Source: Thermoleophilia bacterium (GTDB lineage: Bacteria; Actinomycetota; Thermoleophilia; Gaiellales; Gaiellaceae). Taken from it: a stretch of DNA of 39,801 nt. This document shows positions 10,662-17,014 of this stretch, piece by piece (the first letter of the stretch is position 1; each line of letters starts with the position of its first letter). The notes beneath the pieces were generated by a model, which worked only from the letters and a program-made list of their open reading frames with translations, was not told the origin of the DNA and searched no databases. The stretch is from the NCBI GenBank assembly GCA_025934995.1, contig JAICWC010000015.1:1-39801 (forward strand). Direction: 5' to 3'. Position numbers and translations under genes: made by a program.

Positions 10662-11678
10662 CTAGTGGAGGGTGATCGTGACCGTGCGACGGCCCCAGCC
10701 GCGCGCCTGCGAGAGCGTCGGGAACCACAAGTCGATGTCGTTGCCGCGCACCGCGGTGCCGGTATCGGCCGCGACTCCTTCGCCGTAGCCCGGGATCGTC
10801 AACTTCGTCCCGAGCGGGATCACGTTCGGATCGACCGCGACCACGCCCCAGCCGACGGGGAGGCCCGTCGCCGTGTGCCCCGGGAGCGAGTAGCCGGTGG
10901 AGCGGACGGTGATCGTCCGCCCGCCGCTCGGCGCCGGCTCGGCAGCGGGAGCGGGAGCGGGGCGTGGGTCGCTCGCCGCCGGTGTGGCCGACGCCGCCTC
11001 GCCCCCGCCCGCAGCGGTAGCGGCGGCCGCGGTGAGCGTCGCCGACTTCTTCTCCGCGTGCCGGACGCGTGCCTCGAGCGCGTTGATCTGCTGCGACTTC
11101 AGCTGCTCCGCCCGGCGCAGCCGGTCGACGAACGCAACATGCGCGTCGCGCGCGGCGGTCAGCGTCGCGAGCGTGCGTGTGGCGTCGGCGACCGCTTCGT
11201 GCAGCTGTCGCTCGCGCCGCGCGAGCGTGCTGCGCAGCACCGTCAACCGCGACTGTGCGTGCGTCGTGATCGTCACGACTTCTCTGTTCTGATCGGTGAC
11301 CGCATTGAGCGTGTCGATCTGAGACACCGCGTCGTCGAGCGATTGGGCGCCGAGCACGACCGCGAGCGTGTTGACGCTGCCGCGCTTGTACAGGCTGCGC
11401 AGGTTCGCGGCGAGCTGTGCCTGCGAGGCATGGAGCGTGCCGAGGGTCGCCGACAGGTGCTGTTTCAATTGCTGCTGCTCGCGTCGGAGCGCGGCCACCT
11501 TTTGTTGCAAGCCGGACAAGTTCTGTTGCGCCGCGGTGACGCGCGAGTCGAGGGCGTACAGGTCGAGGATCGCCGCACGTCGCTGCGATTCGAGCGATTT
11601 CAGCGTCGGGCCGGCCGCTGCTGCTCCCGAGACGAGCCCCAGCGCGAGCACCGCCGCAAAGGCACAAACCCTGCGCAC
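10662..11678 (-). CDS. secreted coiled-coil protein with C-terminal 3D domain (peptidoglycan-active)
   Basis: Export signal (RRVCAFAAVLALGLVSGAAAA), a long coiled coil from about 30 to 220 that includes LRREQQQLKQHLSATLGTL, an Ala/Pro-rich linker (PAPAPAAEP), then a C-terminal 3D domain. That domain shows TVRSTGYSLPGHTATGLPVG, AVDPNVIPLGTKLTIPGYGE and ADTGTAVRGNDIDLWFP, with the three Asp residues that name the family. Relatives such as YocH, YabE and RpfB-like proteins cut or bind peptidoglycan with a double-psi barrel. The GTG at 11678 puts the signal peptide at the N-terminus and fits a leaderless promoter; a start at 11720 is possible but adds a non-signal-like stretch. It is divergent from the NlpC/P60 gene, and both have the same coiled-coil-plus-enzyme design. 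Confidence 0.85.
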   Translation of the reverse strand: MRRVCAFAAVLALGLVSGAAAAGPTLKSLESQRRAAILDLYALDSRVTAAQQNLSGLQQKVAALRREQQQLKQHLSATLGTLHASQAQLAANLRSLYKRGSVNTLAVVLGAQSLDDAVSQIDTLNAVTDQNREVVTITTHAQSRLTVLRSTLARRERQLHEAVADATRTLATLTAARDAHVAFVDRLRRAEQLKSQQINALEARVRHAEKKSATLTAAAATAAGGGEAASATPAASDPRPAPAPAAEPAPSGGRTITVRSTGYSLPGHTATGLPVGWGVVAVDPNVIPLGTKLTIPGYGEGVAADTGTAVRGNDIDLWFPTLSQARGWGRRTVTITLH

Positions 11679-11687
11679 GAGGGCGGG

Positions 11688-11693
11688 ACCGTA
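11688..11693 (-). promoter_or_regulatory. leaderless promoter -10 for the 3D-domain gene
   Basis: TACGGT on the minus strand ends nine bases before the GTG at 11678, with no ribosome binding site between. It supports that start over the upstream one. Confidence 0.4.
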
Positions 11694-11796
11694 GCAGGTC
11701 GCGGGCGCAGATCCCAGCAACTTTGTGACTCCTCGCGCGAGGGAGGTTCACGGAGGTTCTGGGCGGAAATGCAGCAGCTTTACGCGTGTTAGCCGG

Positions 11797-11825
11797 TTGC
11801 AGGCATCCGGAACCCTTGCTAGCCT
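11797..11825 (+). promoter_or_regulatory. sigma-70-type promoter of the NlpC/P60 gene, leaderless
   Basis: TTGCAG at 11797-11802 and TAGCCT at 11820-11825 are separated by 17 bp, the optimal spacing. The GTG start lies nine bases after the -10, so transcription would start at or just before the start codon. This is the clearest complete promoter in the window. Confidence 0.65.
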
Positions 11826-11834
11826 GCTGAACTT

Positions 11835-12974
11835 GTGACGTACCGGCCTCTCCCGGTGCGCCTGCTGAGAGGCCCCGTTTCGCGGCAGGCGCTGGTTCTC
11901 GTCATCGCTCTCGTTGCGGCCTCTGTCGTAGCCGGCGTTGCTGTCGGCGACCCCGGAGTCGACGCGAAGCGCGCGCAGGCGCAGGCCGTGCTCGGTCAGA
12001 TCAACCGGCTCGACGCAAGCCTCGAACGCGCACGGACGCAGTACGAGTCGTCGACGCACAAGCTGCACACGATCCAGCACAGCCTTGCGATCAACAAAGT
12101 CGGCCTCCGCGCCGCGCGCGCAAACCTCGTCGCGTCGCAGCGCACGCTCATGCAGCGACTCCGTGTCATTTACACGACGCGCGACGATCAGTCGACGCTC
12201 GGCGTGATGCTCGGCGCGAAGAGCATCAGCGACCTCGTCACGCGTATCGAGGCCGTGCAGAACGTGTCCTCGCAGGATGTCGCGGTAATGCACCAGGTGA
12301 TCGGCTTCAAGCGCGCAGTGACGCGCCACGAGCACGCACTCGTCCGTGCGAATCGTGCGCAGACGGCGCTCGTCCAGCGGCGGGCTGCAGCGAAGAACCG
12401 CATCGAGTCGGAGCTCTCCCACCAGAATCGCCTGCTCTCGTCGATCAAGGGCCAGATCGCGCAGCTGCTCGCCCAGGCGCGCGCCCGGGCGCTTGCCTCG
12501 GCGGCCGCGGCTCGCGCGACCTACAACACAGCCTCGGCGTCGTCCAATCTCGCGCTCAGCGGCGCCGTCGTCGGCCCGACGGCCGTCACCCCGGACGGCA
12601 CCGTCGCGCCGCCCTCTCCGTACGGCGGCGTCGTCGGGATCGCGATGCGCTACCTCGGAGTCCCCTACGTCTGGGGCGGCGCGAGCCCCTCGGGCTTCGA
12701 CTGCTCCGGGCTCGTCATGTACGTCTACGCGCAGGTGGGCGTCTCGCTTCCGCACTACACCGGCGCGCAGTGGAACGTCGGCGTCCCCGTCTCCCGCAGC
12801 GACCTCCAGCCGGGCGACCTCGTCTTCTTCGACGGCCTCGGCCACGTCGGGATCTACATCGGCGGCGGCCAGTTCATCCACGCCCCTCACACGGGCACGG
12901 TCGTGCAGATTTCGTCCTTGACGGGCTGGTACGCCGACACGTACGTCGGCGCCAGGAGAATTCTCGGCGGCTGA
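11835..12974 (+). CDS. secreted coiled-coil NlpC/P60 peptidoglycan endopeptidase
   Basis: A 379-aa exported hydrolase that cuts peptide stems of peptidoglycan. The N-terminal hydrophobic segment (ALVLVIALVAASVVAGVAVG) is a signal peptide or anchor. Residues about 45-235 are coiled coil (VLGQINRLDASLERARTQYE), resembling the regulatory helices of RipA and PcsB. The C-terminal NlpC/P60 domain starts near 265 (YLGVPYVWGGASPSGFDCSG) with catalytic Cys290, His337 in HVGIYIGGG and His349 in QFIHAPH, all intact. The PcsB/RipA family is normally kept inactive by the coiled coil and released at the division or elongation site by FtsEX-like partners. The GTG start matches the promoter. Repeat copy 3 follows the stop. 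Confidence 0.92.
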   Translation: MTYRPLPVRLLRGPVSRQALVLVIALVAASVVAGVAVGDPGVDAKRAQAQAVLGQINRLDASLERARTQYESSTHKLHTIQHSLAINKVGLRAARANLVASQRTLMQRLRVIYTTRDDQSTLGVMLGAKSISDLVTRIEAVQNVSSQDVAVMHQVIGFKRAVTRHEHALVRANRAQTALVQRRAAAKNRIESELSHQNRLLSSIKGQIAQLLAQARARALASAAAARATYNTASASSNLALSGAVVGPTAVTPDGTVAPPSPYGGVVGIAMRYLGVPYVWGGASPSGFDCSGLVMYVYAQVGVSLPHYTGAQWNVGVPVSRSDLQPGDLVFFDGLGHVGIYIGGGQFIHAPHTGTVVQISSLTGWYADTYVGARRILGG

Positions 12975-12984
12975 GCCGCCTCGA

Positions 12985-13117
12985 ACGCTGGGGGTCTCCG
13001 CGCACCGGAGAGCGCGGTCTCCGGTGCCTCCGTGCAAATAGGCTCGTCCTGCGGGCGCGCGTGGGACGCGCCCTCATTGGGCGCTCACCAAGCCCTGCGG
13101 GCTTAGCTCGCTTTTTG
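12985..13117. repeat. dispersed three-hairpin intergenic repeat, copy 3
   Basis: It has the same order as the copy at 1371-1490. Hairpin A, 13002-13027, has a 10-bp stem GCACCGGAGA and loop GCGCGG. Then come TCCGTGCAAATAGGCTCGTC and hairpin B, 13053-13073 (GGGCGCG/CGCGCCC around a GTGGGA loop), followed by CTCATTGG. Hairpin C, 13090-13104 (AAGCCC-TGC-GGGCTT), is followed by AGCTCGCTTTTT. Stem sequences differ from copy 1 but pairing and loops are kept. It lies between two convergent genes, with hairpin C overlapping the stop of the minus-strand gene; the T-run makes termination of the plus-strand transcript plausible. Confidence 0.8.
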
Positions 13118-13294
13118 TGTCTCTCGCCTGAGGGAGATGTAGAGGACCAGGGCGACGGCGATCGGCATCAGCCACCAGGCGTCGACGCCCGCAGCGACGA
13201 TCACGGCAGTTGCGCCGAGGGCGACGACGACGCCGAGCGCGGCACGCCAGTCGTCGCCGACGACGAAATCCCACCAGAAGCGCAGGAATCTCAT
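13103..13294 (-). CDS. small two-helix membrane protein, coupled to the COG4280-like gene
   Basis: A 63-aa protein starting RFLRFWWDFVVGDDWR, then two hydrophobic segments (ALGVVVALGATAVIVAAG and WWLMPIAVALVLYISL) separated by a short VDA turn, with a basic end. The ATG (13294) overlaps the preceding stop in an ATGA junction, so it is translated by coupling. I do not know a family. Association with the larger membrane protein upstream suggests a subunit or assembly role for the same complex; that is inference from context. Confidence 0.7.
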   Translation of the reverse strand: MRFLRFWWDFVVGDDWRAALGVVVALGATAVIVAAGVDAWWLMPIAVALVLYISLRRETQKAS

Positions 13295-14028
13295 ACGAGG
13301 ACCATCGTCCGCCGCCGTCTGAGCAAGGTCACCGCGGCGAAGGACAGGAGGATGACGAACGCGAGCACGCCCGGCAGCGATGCGTCGTTCCCGGGCCAGT
13401 GCGCCCCGGCGCCCTCGGTCGACCAGAAGATCCCGAAGGTCGTCAGCATGACGCCGACCGCGAACTTCATCGTGTTCTCGGGAACGCGCGAGAGCGGCGC
13501 ATGGACTGCGACACCGACGACGGCGACGAGCACGAGCGCCGCGCCGGCGCCGATCGCCGCCAGGCCGATGTTCCCCTGTGTGCTCCCGAACGTGATGACG
13601 ATGAACGCGACTTCGAGCCCTTCGAGCAGCACGCCTTTGAACGCGAGCGTGAAGCCGTACCAATCGAGCCCGGCGCGCACGTCGACGCCGGCCGCGCGCG
13701 CCTCCGCGGCCTCGCGCGCGAAGATCTCGTCCTCGTCGTGCAGCGCCTTGTAGCCGCTGGCGCGCAGGATCGCCTTCCGGAGCCACTGCAACCCGAAGGC
13801 GAGGAGGAGCGCGCCGACGACGAGCCTGAGCGCATCGATCGGGATCAGCTTCAGTGTCGGGCCGAGCGCTGCAACGATCGCGGCGAGCACGACGGTCGCC
13901 GCCGCGAGACCGGTGAGCGACGAGCGCCACCCTCGCGTGAGCCCTGCAGCGAGCACGATCGTGAGCGCTTCGACGAACTCGACGGCACTCGCGAGAAACG
14001 CCGATGCGACGAGGAACGCAGCAGTCAC
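13291..14028 (-). CDS. COG4280-like integral membrane protein with two E-x-x-E helices
   Basis: A 245-aa protein with about seven hydrophobic helices and an internal symmetry. Helix 1 contains AVEFVEALTIVLAAGLTRGW, and the corresponding helix of the second half contains VLLEGLEVAFIVITFGS. A charged cytosolic loop (YKALHDEDEIFAREAAEA) separates the halves. The E-x-x-E motifs inside membrane helices recall the R-E-x-x-E of FTR1 iron permeases and similar cation carriers, so a cation-transport role is conceivable but unproven. The GTG start overlaps the acyl-CoA synthetase stop (GTGA), and the next small gene overlaps this stop (ATGA), so three proteins are made from one coupled mRNA. Confidence 0.75.
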   Translation of the reverse strand: MTAAFLVASAFLASAVEFVEALTIVLAAGLTRGWRSSLTGLAAATVVLAAIVAALGPTLKLIPIDALRLVVGALLLAFGLQWLRKAILRASGYKALHDEDEIFAREAAEARAAGVDVRAGLDWYGFTLAFKGVLLEGLEVAFIVITFGSTQGNIGLAAIGAGAALVLVAVVGVAVHAPLSRVPENTMKFAVGVMLTTFGIFWSTEGAGAHWPGNDASLPGVLAFVILLSFAAVTLLRRRRTMVLV

Positions 14029-15677
14029 GCGTAGAGCTGCTCGATCTCGTCCGCGAAGTGCTGCTGCACGATGCGCCGCCGCAGCTTCAGCGTCGGTGTC
14101 ACCTCACCCTCCTCCTGCGAGAAGTCACGCGGGAGGATCATGAACTTCTTGATCTGCTCGACGCGCACCCGGTCGCGGTTGACGGCGTCGACGATCTCCT
14201 GCACGAGCTCCTGTGGATCGCGGCCGCTTGCATTCACCTCGTCCCGGTCGAGCGTGATCAACGCGGTGACGTACGGGCGGCGGTCGCCGATCGCGACGGC
14301 CTGCGAGACGAAGCGCGACGCCTTCAGCGCGTTTTCGAGGTTCTGCGGCGCGATGTTCTTGCCGCCGGCGGTGATGATCAGGTCCTTCTTGCGATCGGTG
14401 ATCTTGATGAACCCGTCCGCGTCGATCTCGCCGACGTCGCCGGTGCGGAACCAACCGTCCTGGGTGAACGCAGCTGCCGTCGCCTCCGGGTCCTTGTAGT
14501 AGCCGGCGAACACGCTCGGGCTCTTGACGAGGATCTCGCCGTCCTCGTCGAGCCTCACCTCGCAGCCCTCGACGGCGCGGCCCACGGTGCCGAGCCGGTA
14601 GTCGTCTCGCTCGTTGACGCTGAGCGAGCTCGACGTTTCGGTGAGGCCGTAGCCCTCGATGACGAGGATCCCCATCGACTTGAAGAACTGCAGCACGTCG
14701 AGGCCGAGCGGCGCTGCACCGGAGATGCCGAGGCGCAGGCGGCCGCCGAGCCTCTCCTTCACCTTCGCGAAGACGAGCTTGTCGGCGATGCGCGCCTGCG
14801 CCATCAGCAGCGGCGAGGGGCGGTCGGTGCTGCTCGCGCGCGCGCCGACGCGCAACGCCCAGAGCCCGAGCGTGCGCTTGAGACCCCCGGCCCGCTCGAT
14901 CTCACCGAGCGTGTTCGCATGGATCTTCTCGTAGACGCGCGGCACCGCCGGCAGGAACGTCGGCTTCGTGCGTTGCAGGGCTTCCGGCACACGCGCGACG
15001 TCGCTGACGAGCGCAACGGTGGCCCCGTTGTACGCCGATCCCTGGTGTGCGATGCGCGCAAAGCTGTGCGCCATCGGCAGAAAGAGGAGAACGGTGTCGT
15101 CCTCGCCCGTTGTCGATGTCGGCCGCGACGCGGCGGTGACGAGATTGCGGTGCGTGAGGATGACGCCCTTGGGCGGCCCCGTCGTGCCGGACGTGTAGAT
15201 GAGCGTCGCGACGTCGTCCTCGGACACCGGCTGCGCCGGCGGCCCGTTATACGCACGGCCCTCGTCCTCGAACTGCGCGATCTCGGCGAAGCGGACGATC
15301 GGCCCGCTGTAGACACTCGCCACCTTTTCGTGCTGCTCGTCGTTCTCGACGAATACGAGCACCGCCTCGCAGTGTTCCAGGATGTACTTGCACTCGCTCG
15401 CGGTGTTGGAGGGGTAAAGACCGACGACGACGGCTCCGATCGACATGATCGCCCAGTCGAGGAGCAGCCACTCGAGGCGCGTCCGCGCGACGACGGCGAC
15501 CGAGTCGCCGTGGCCGACGCCGCGGGCGAGGAGCGCCCGACCGAGCGCCTCGACGCGCTCGGCCGCCTCGGTCCACGGGACCTCGCGCCAGCCGTCCTCC
15601 TGCTCCTCGAGGTAGGCGGGAGTCGCGAGCCCCTTGCCGAGGACGCCCTGCCAGAGCGATGGGATCGTCGCGGCCAC
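14025..15677 (-). CDS. long-chain acyl-CoA synthetase (AMP-forming)
   Basis: A 550-aa AMP-dependent synthetase that adenylates a fatty acid and transfers it to CoA. Motifs: ATLIYTSGTTGPPKGVILTH (P-loop, about 165-185), LPMAHSFAR, the A5 motif EGYGLTETSSS, WFRTGDVGEID and the hinge ITDRKKDLIITAGGKNIAP followed by a C-terminal lid. The FACL-type linker and the ending EGEVTPTLKLRRR match the bacterial FadD15/long-chain group rather than acetate or peptide synthetases. It is first in an operon with two membrane proteins. GTG 15677 is the start, as it follows a TACGAT -10 by nine bases. A palindrome, ATTCC-N5-GGAAT, lies over the promoter, perhaps a fatty-acid-responsive repressor site. Confidence 0.9.
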   Translation of the reverse strand: MAATIPSLWQGVLGKGLATPAYLEEQEDGWREVPWTEAAERVEALGRALLARGVGHGDSVAVVARTRLEWLLLDWAIMSIGAVVVGLYPSNTASECKYILEHCEAVLVFVENDEQHEKVASVYSGPIVRFAEIAQFEDEGRAYNGPPAQPVSEDDVATLIYTSGTTGPPKGVILTHRNLVTAASRPTSTTGEDDTVLLFLPMAHSFARIAHQGSAYNGATVALVSDVARVPEALQRTKPTFLPAVPRVYEKIHANTLGEIERAGGLKRTLGLWALRVGARASSTDRPSPLLMAQARIADKLVFAKVKERLGGRLRLGISGAAPLGLDVLQFFKSMGILVIEGYGLTETSSSLSVNERDDYRLGTVGRAVEGCEVRLDEDGEILVKSPSVFAGYYKDPEATAAAFTQDGWFRTGDVGEIDADGFIKITDRKKDLIITAGGKNIAPQNLENALKASRFVSQAVAIGDRRPYVTALITLDRDEVNASGRDPQELVQEIVDAVNRDRVRVEQIKKFMILPRDFSQEEGEVTPTLKLRRRIVQQHFADEIEQLYA

Positions 15678-15686
15678 CAGATTTCC

Positions 15687-15726
15687 ATCGTAATTCCAAG
15701 TAGGAATACGGGCCGACGACTAGAAT
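15687..15726. promoter_or_regulatory. divergent promoter region of the acyl-CoA synthetase and ku genes with a palindrome
   Basis: Minus strand: TACGAT (15692-15687) nine bases before the synthetase GTG. Plus strand: TAGAAT (15721-15726) twelve bases before the ku ATG. Between them ATTCC-N5-GGAAT (15693-15707) is a perfect short palindrome. It sits upstream of the synthetase -10, where a repressor or activator could reach both promoters. Confidence 0.45.
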
Positions 15727-15738
15727 TCGTCTCGTCCC

Positions 15739-16578
15739 ATGCGCACCATCTGGAACGGATCGATCAGCTTCGGCCTCGTCAACATCCCGATCGGGCTCGC
15801 CCTGGCGACCCAACGGGACGACGTCTCGTTCCGCACCCTCCATCGGGAGTGCGGCACGCCGATCAAGCAGAAGCGGTGGTGTCCGCATCACGAGCGCGAG
15901 GTCGAGGCCGACGAGCTCGTCAAGGGGTGGGAGGTCGCGAAGGGCGAATACGTGGTCGTCGAGGAGTCCGACCTCGAGTCGGTCGCCCTCCAGCGCTCGC
16001 AGTCGATCGACATCCTCCGCTTCGTGAAGCTCGAGGACGTCGATCCCGTCTACTTCGACCGCACCTATTACCTTGCGCCGGCCGCAGCCGACGCGCAGCG
16101 TCGCCCGTACGTGCTCCTGCTCCGCGCGATGCAGGAGACCGGCATGGCCGCGGTGGGCAAGTTCGTTCTCTGGGGGAAGGAGAACCTCTGCCTGATCCGC
16201 GCCCAGGGCGAGACGCTCGCGATGGAGCTGCTCTTCTTCGCCGACGACGTGCGCTCGAAGGCGGAGATCGAGGAGGCCGTCGAGGCGACGGAAGTGCGCG
16301 ACGCCGAGCTCGGCCTGGCCGAGCAGGTGATCAACTCGCTCGTCGGCGAATGGGAGCCGCAGGACTTCGAGAACGAGTACCGCCGCGACCTGAAGGCGAT
16401 GCTCGACGCGAAGCTCGCCGGCGAAACGATCACGCGGCCCGAGCCGGTCGCCGAGACCCCGGTGATCGACCTGATGGAGGCGCTCCGCCGCAGCGTGGCC
16501 GAGGTGCAGGGCACCAAGAAGCCGAAAGCCGCTCCGGCAAAGAGCGGCTCTCGCAAGAAGACTGCTGCGCGGAAGTAG
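15739..16578 (+). CDS. ku: Ku homodimer, non-homologous end-joining protein
   Basis: Bacterial Ku binds DNA double-strand ends and recruits the LigD ligase. The 279-aa product has the diagnostic start MRTIWNGSISFGLVNIPIGL, then HRECGTPIKQKRWCPHHERE, the bridge region EKGYE-like VKGWEVAKGEYVVVEESDL, and PVYFDRTYYLAP with YVLLLRAMQETGMAAVGKFV. The C-terminus is a Lys/Ala-rich tail (KKPKAAPAKSGSRKKTAARK), as in mycobacterial Ku, where it helps DNA bridging. No ligD is in the window. The gene is divergent from the acyl-CoA synthetase gene. Confidence 0.95.
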   Translation: MRTIWNGSISFGLVNIPIGLALATQRDDVSFRTLHRECGTPIKQKRWCPHHEREVEADELVKGWEVAKGEYVVVEESDLESVALQRSQSIDILRFVKLEDVDPVYFDRTYYLAPAAADAQRRPYVLLLRAMQETGMAAVGKFVLWGKENLCLIRAQGETLAMELLFFADDVRSKAEIEEAVEATEVRDAELGLAEQVINSLVGEWEPQDFENEYRRDLKAMLDAKLAGETITRPEPVAETPVIDLMEALRRSVAEVQGTKKPKAAPAKSGSRKKTAARK

Positions 16579-16641
16579 CCGAGCCTTCTCTCCGAGACTC
16601 GCCGGACGCGCGACGCGCGGCCGCTTCAGGGATCTTCGCGC

Positions 16642-16673
16642 GCGCCGGAATCCGCGCGAGCGGATTCCGGCGC
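16642..16673. terminator. strong hairpin between convergent genes (ku and the 56-aa gene)
   Basis: A perfect 14-bp stem (GCGCCGGAATCCGC with its complement) closes on a GCGA tetraloop. It lies between convergent stop codons, so it can end transcripts from both sides. There is no T-run on either strand, typical of GC-rich actinobacterial terminators. Confidence 0.6.
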
Positions 16674-16683
16674 TTGCGCACAA

Positions 16684-16854
16684 CTAGTGGTGCTGGGGCA
16701 TCGCCCCGAGTGCCTGGAGCTGCGCCTGGAAGAGGTGCTTGTCGATCTTTCCCTGGTAGATCGGGACGCCCTCCTGCACGCAGACCCTGATCACCTCTTG
16801 CCGTTCGATCCCGAGCTCCTTGGACAATTCCTCGGGCGTGAGGTGATTCGCCAT
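16684..16854 (-). CDS. 56-aa putative helix-turn-helix protein behind an attenuator-like leader
   Basis: A small soluble protein: MANHLTPEELSKELGIERQE followed by VIRVCVQEGVPIYQGKIDKH. The first part looks like a helix-turn-helix (LTPEELSKELGIERQEVIRV) and the rest like a short wing, similar in size and layout to excisionase/MerR-like or BldC-like minimal DNA-binding proteins; I cannot name the family. The ATG at 16854 is chosen for its ribosome binding site GGAAGGAG, nine bases upstream; a longer frame starting at 16890 runs without one. The 5' leader (16855 to about 16990) carries two tiny ORFs and an intrinsic terminator, so expression is probably controlled by attenuation. Confidence 0.65.
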   Translation of the reverse strand: MANHLTPEELSKELGIERQEVIRVCVQEGVPIYQGKIDKHLFQAQLQALGAMPQHH

Positions 16855-16891
16855 TCGACCGGGCTCCTTCCCCAATAGCGAAAGAGACACG

Positions 16892-16925
16892 AAAAAACCC
16901 GCGGGCGCCGAGCGCCGAACGGGTT
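16892..16925 (-). terminator. intrinsic terminator in the leader of the 56-aa gene
   Basis: On the minus strand the RNA pairs AACCCG (16925-16920) with CGGGTT (16901-16896) and, inside that, GGCGC with GCGCC around a TCG loop, followed directly by a run of six T (16897-16892). It sits upstream of, not after, the 56-aa gene and on its strand, so it is an attenuator rather than an end-of-gene terminator. It overlaps the stop codon of the second leader ORF. Confidence 0.65.
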
Positions 16926-16988
16926 AGTCGCGACCCTCTCTTGTCGACCTGACGGGCATCAGTCGGCCCGCCCCACGAAAGCTTCCAT
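16924..16988 (-). promoter_or_regulatory. two stacked leader ORFs upstream of the attenuator
   Basis: Reading leftwards, ATG at 16988 opens a 9-codon ORF (MEAFVGRAD, stop 16961-16959). Its stop overlaps the ATG at 16959 of an 11-codon ORF (MPVRSTREGRD, stop TAA 16926-16924) in a TGATG junction. The second has three Arg codons, two of them AGG and AGA, which are rare in this GC-rich genome. Its stop codon lies in the 5' arm of the terminator. A ribosome there would prevent terminator folding. Translation of these ORFs is inference. Confidence 0.5.
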
Positions 16989-16995
16989 CACGCCA

Positions 16996-17001
16996 AGAAT
17001 A
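16996..17001 (-). promoter_or_regulatory. leaderless promoter -10 for the leader ORFs
   Basis: Minus-strand TATTCT ends seven bases before the first leader ATG at 16988; TTGGAT, 18 bp further upstream, is a weak -35. It points to a separate transcript reading towards the 56-aa gene. Confidence 0.45.
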
Positions 17002-17014
17002 TGCCCTGGTGAGG

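Noticed and set aside
10636-11751. Upstream in-frame extension of the response regulator
   Set aside because: The extension lies over the 3D-domain gene in another frame, is Arg/Ala-rich, and a strong ribosome binding site precedes the TTG at 10635.
11700-11834. c-di-AMP (ydaO-type) riboswitch upstream of the NlpC/P60 gene, a known context for wall hydrolases
   Set aside because: The promoter with 17-bp spacing puts the transcript start at the GTG, leaving no leader, and I see no ydaO-like conserved core.
12974-13294. The repeat hairpins as parts of mobile elements such as REPIN/RAYT
   Set aside because: No RAYT-type transposase in the window; structure rather than sequence is conserved. 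Kept as an unclassified repeat.
15739-16578. Ku as part of a phage or defence island
   Set aside because: Base composition and neighbours are ordinary; chromosomal Ku is common in soil actinobacteria.
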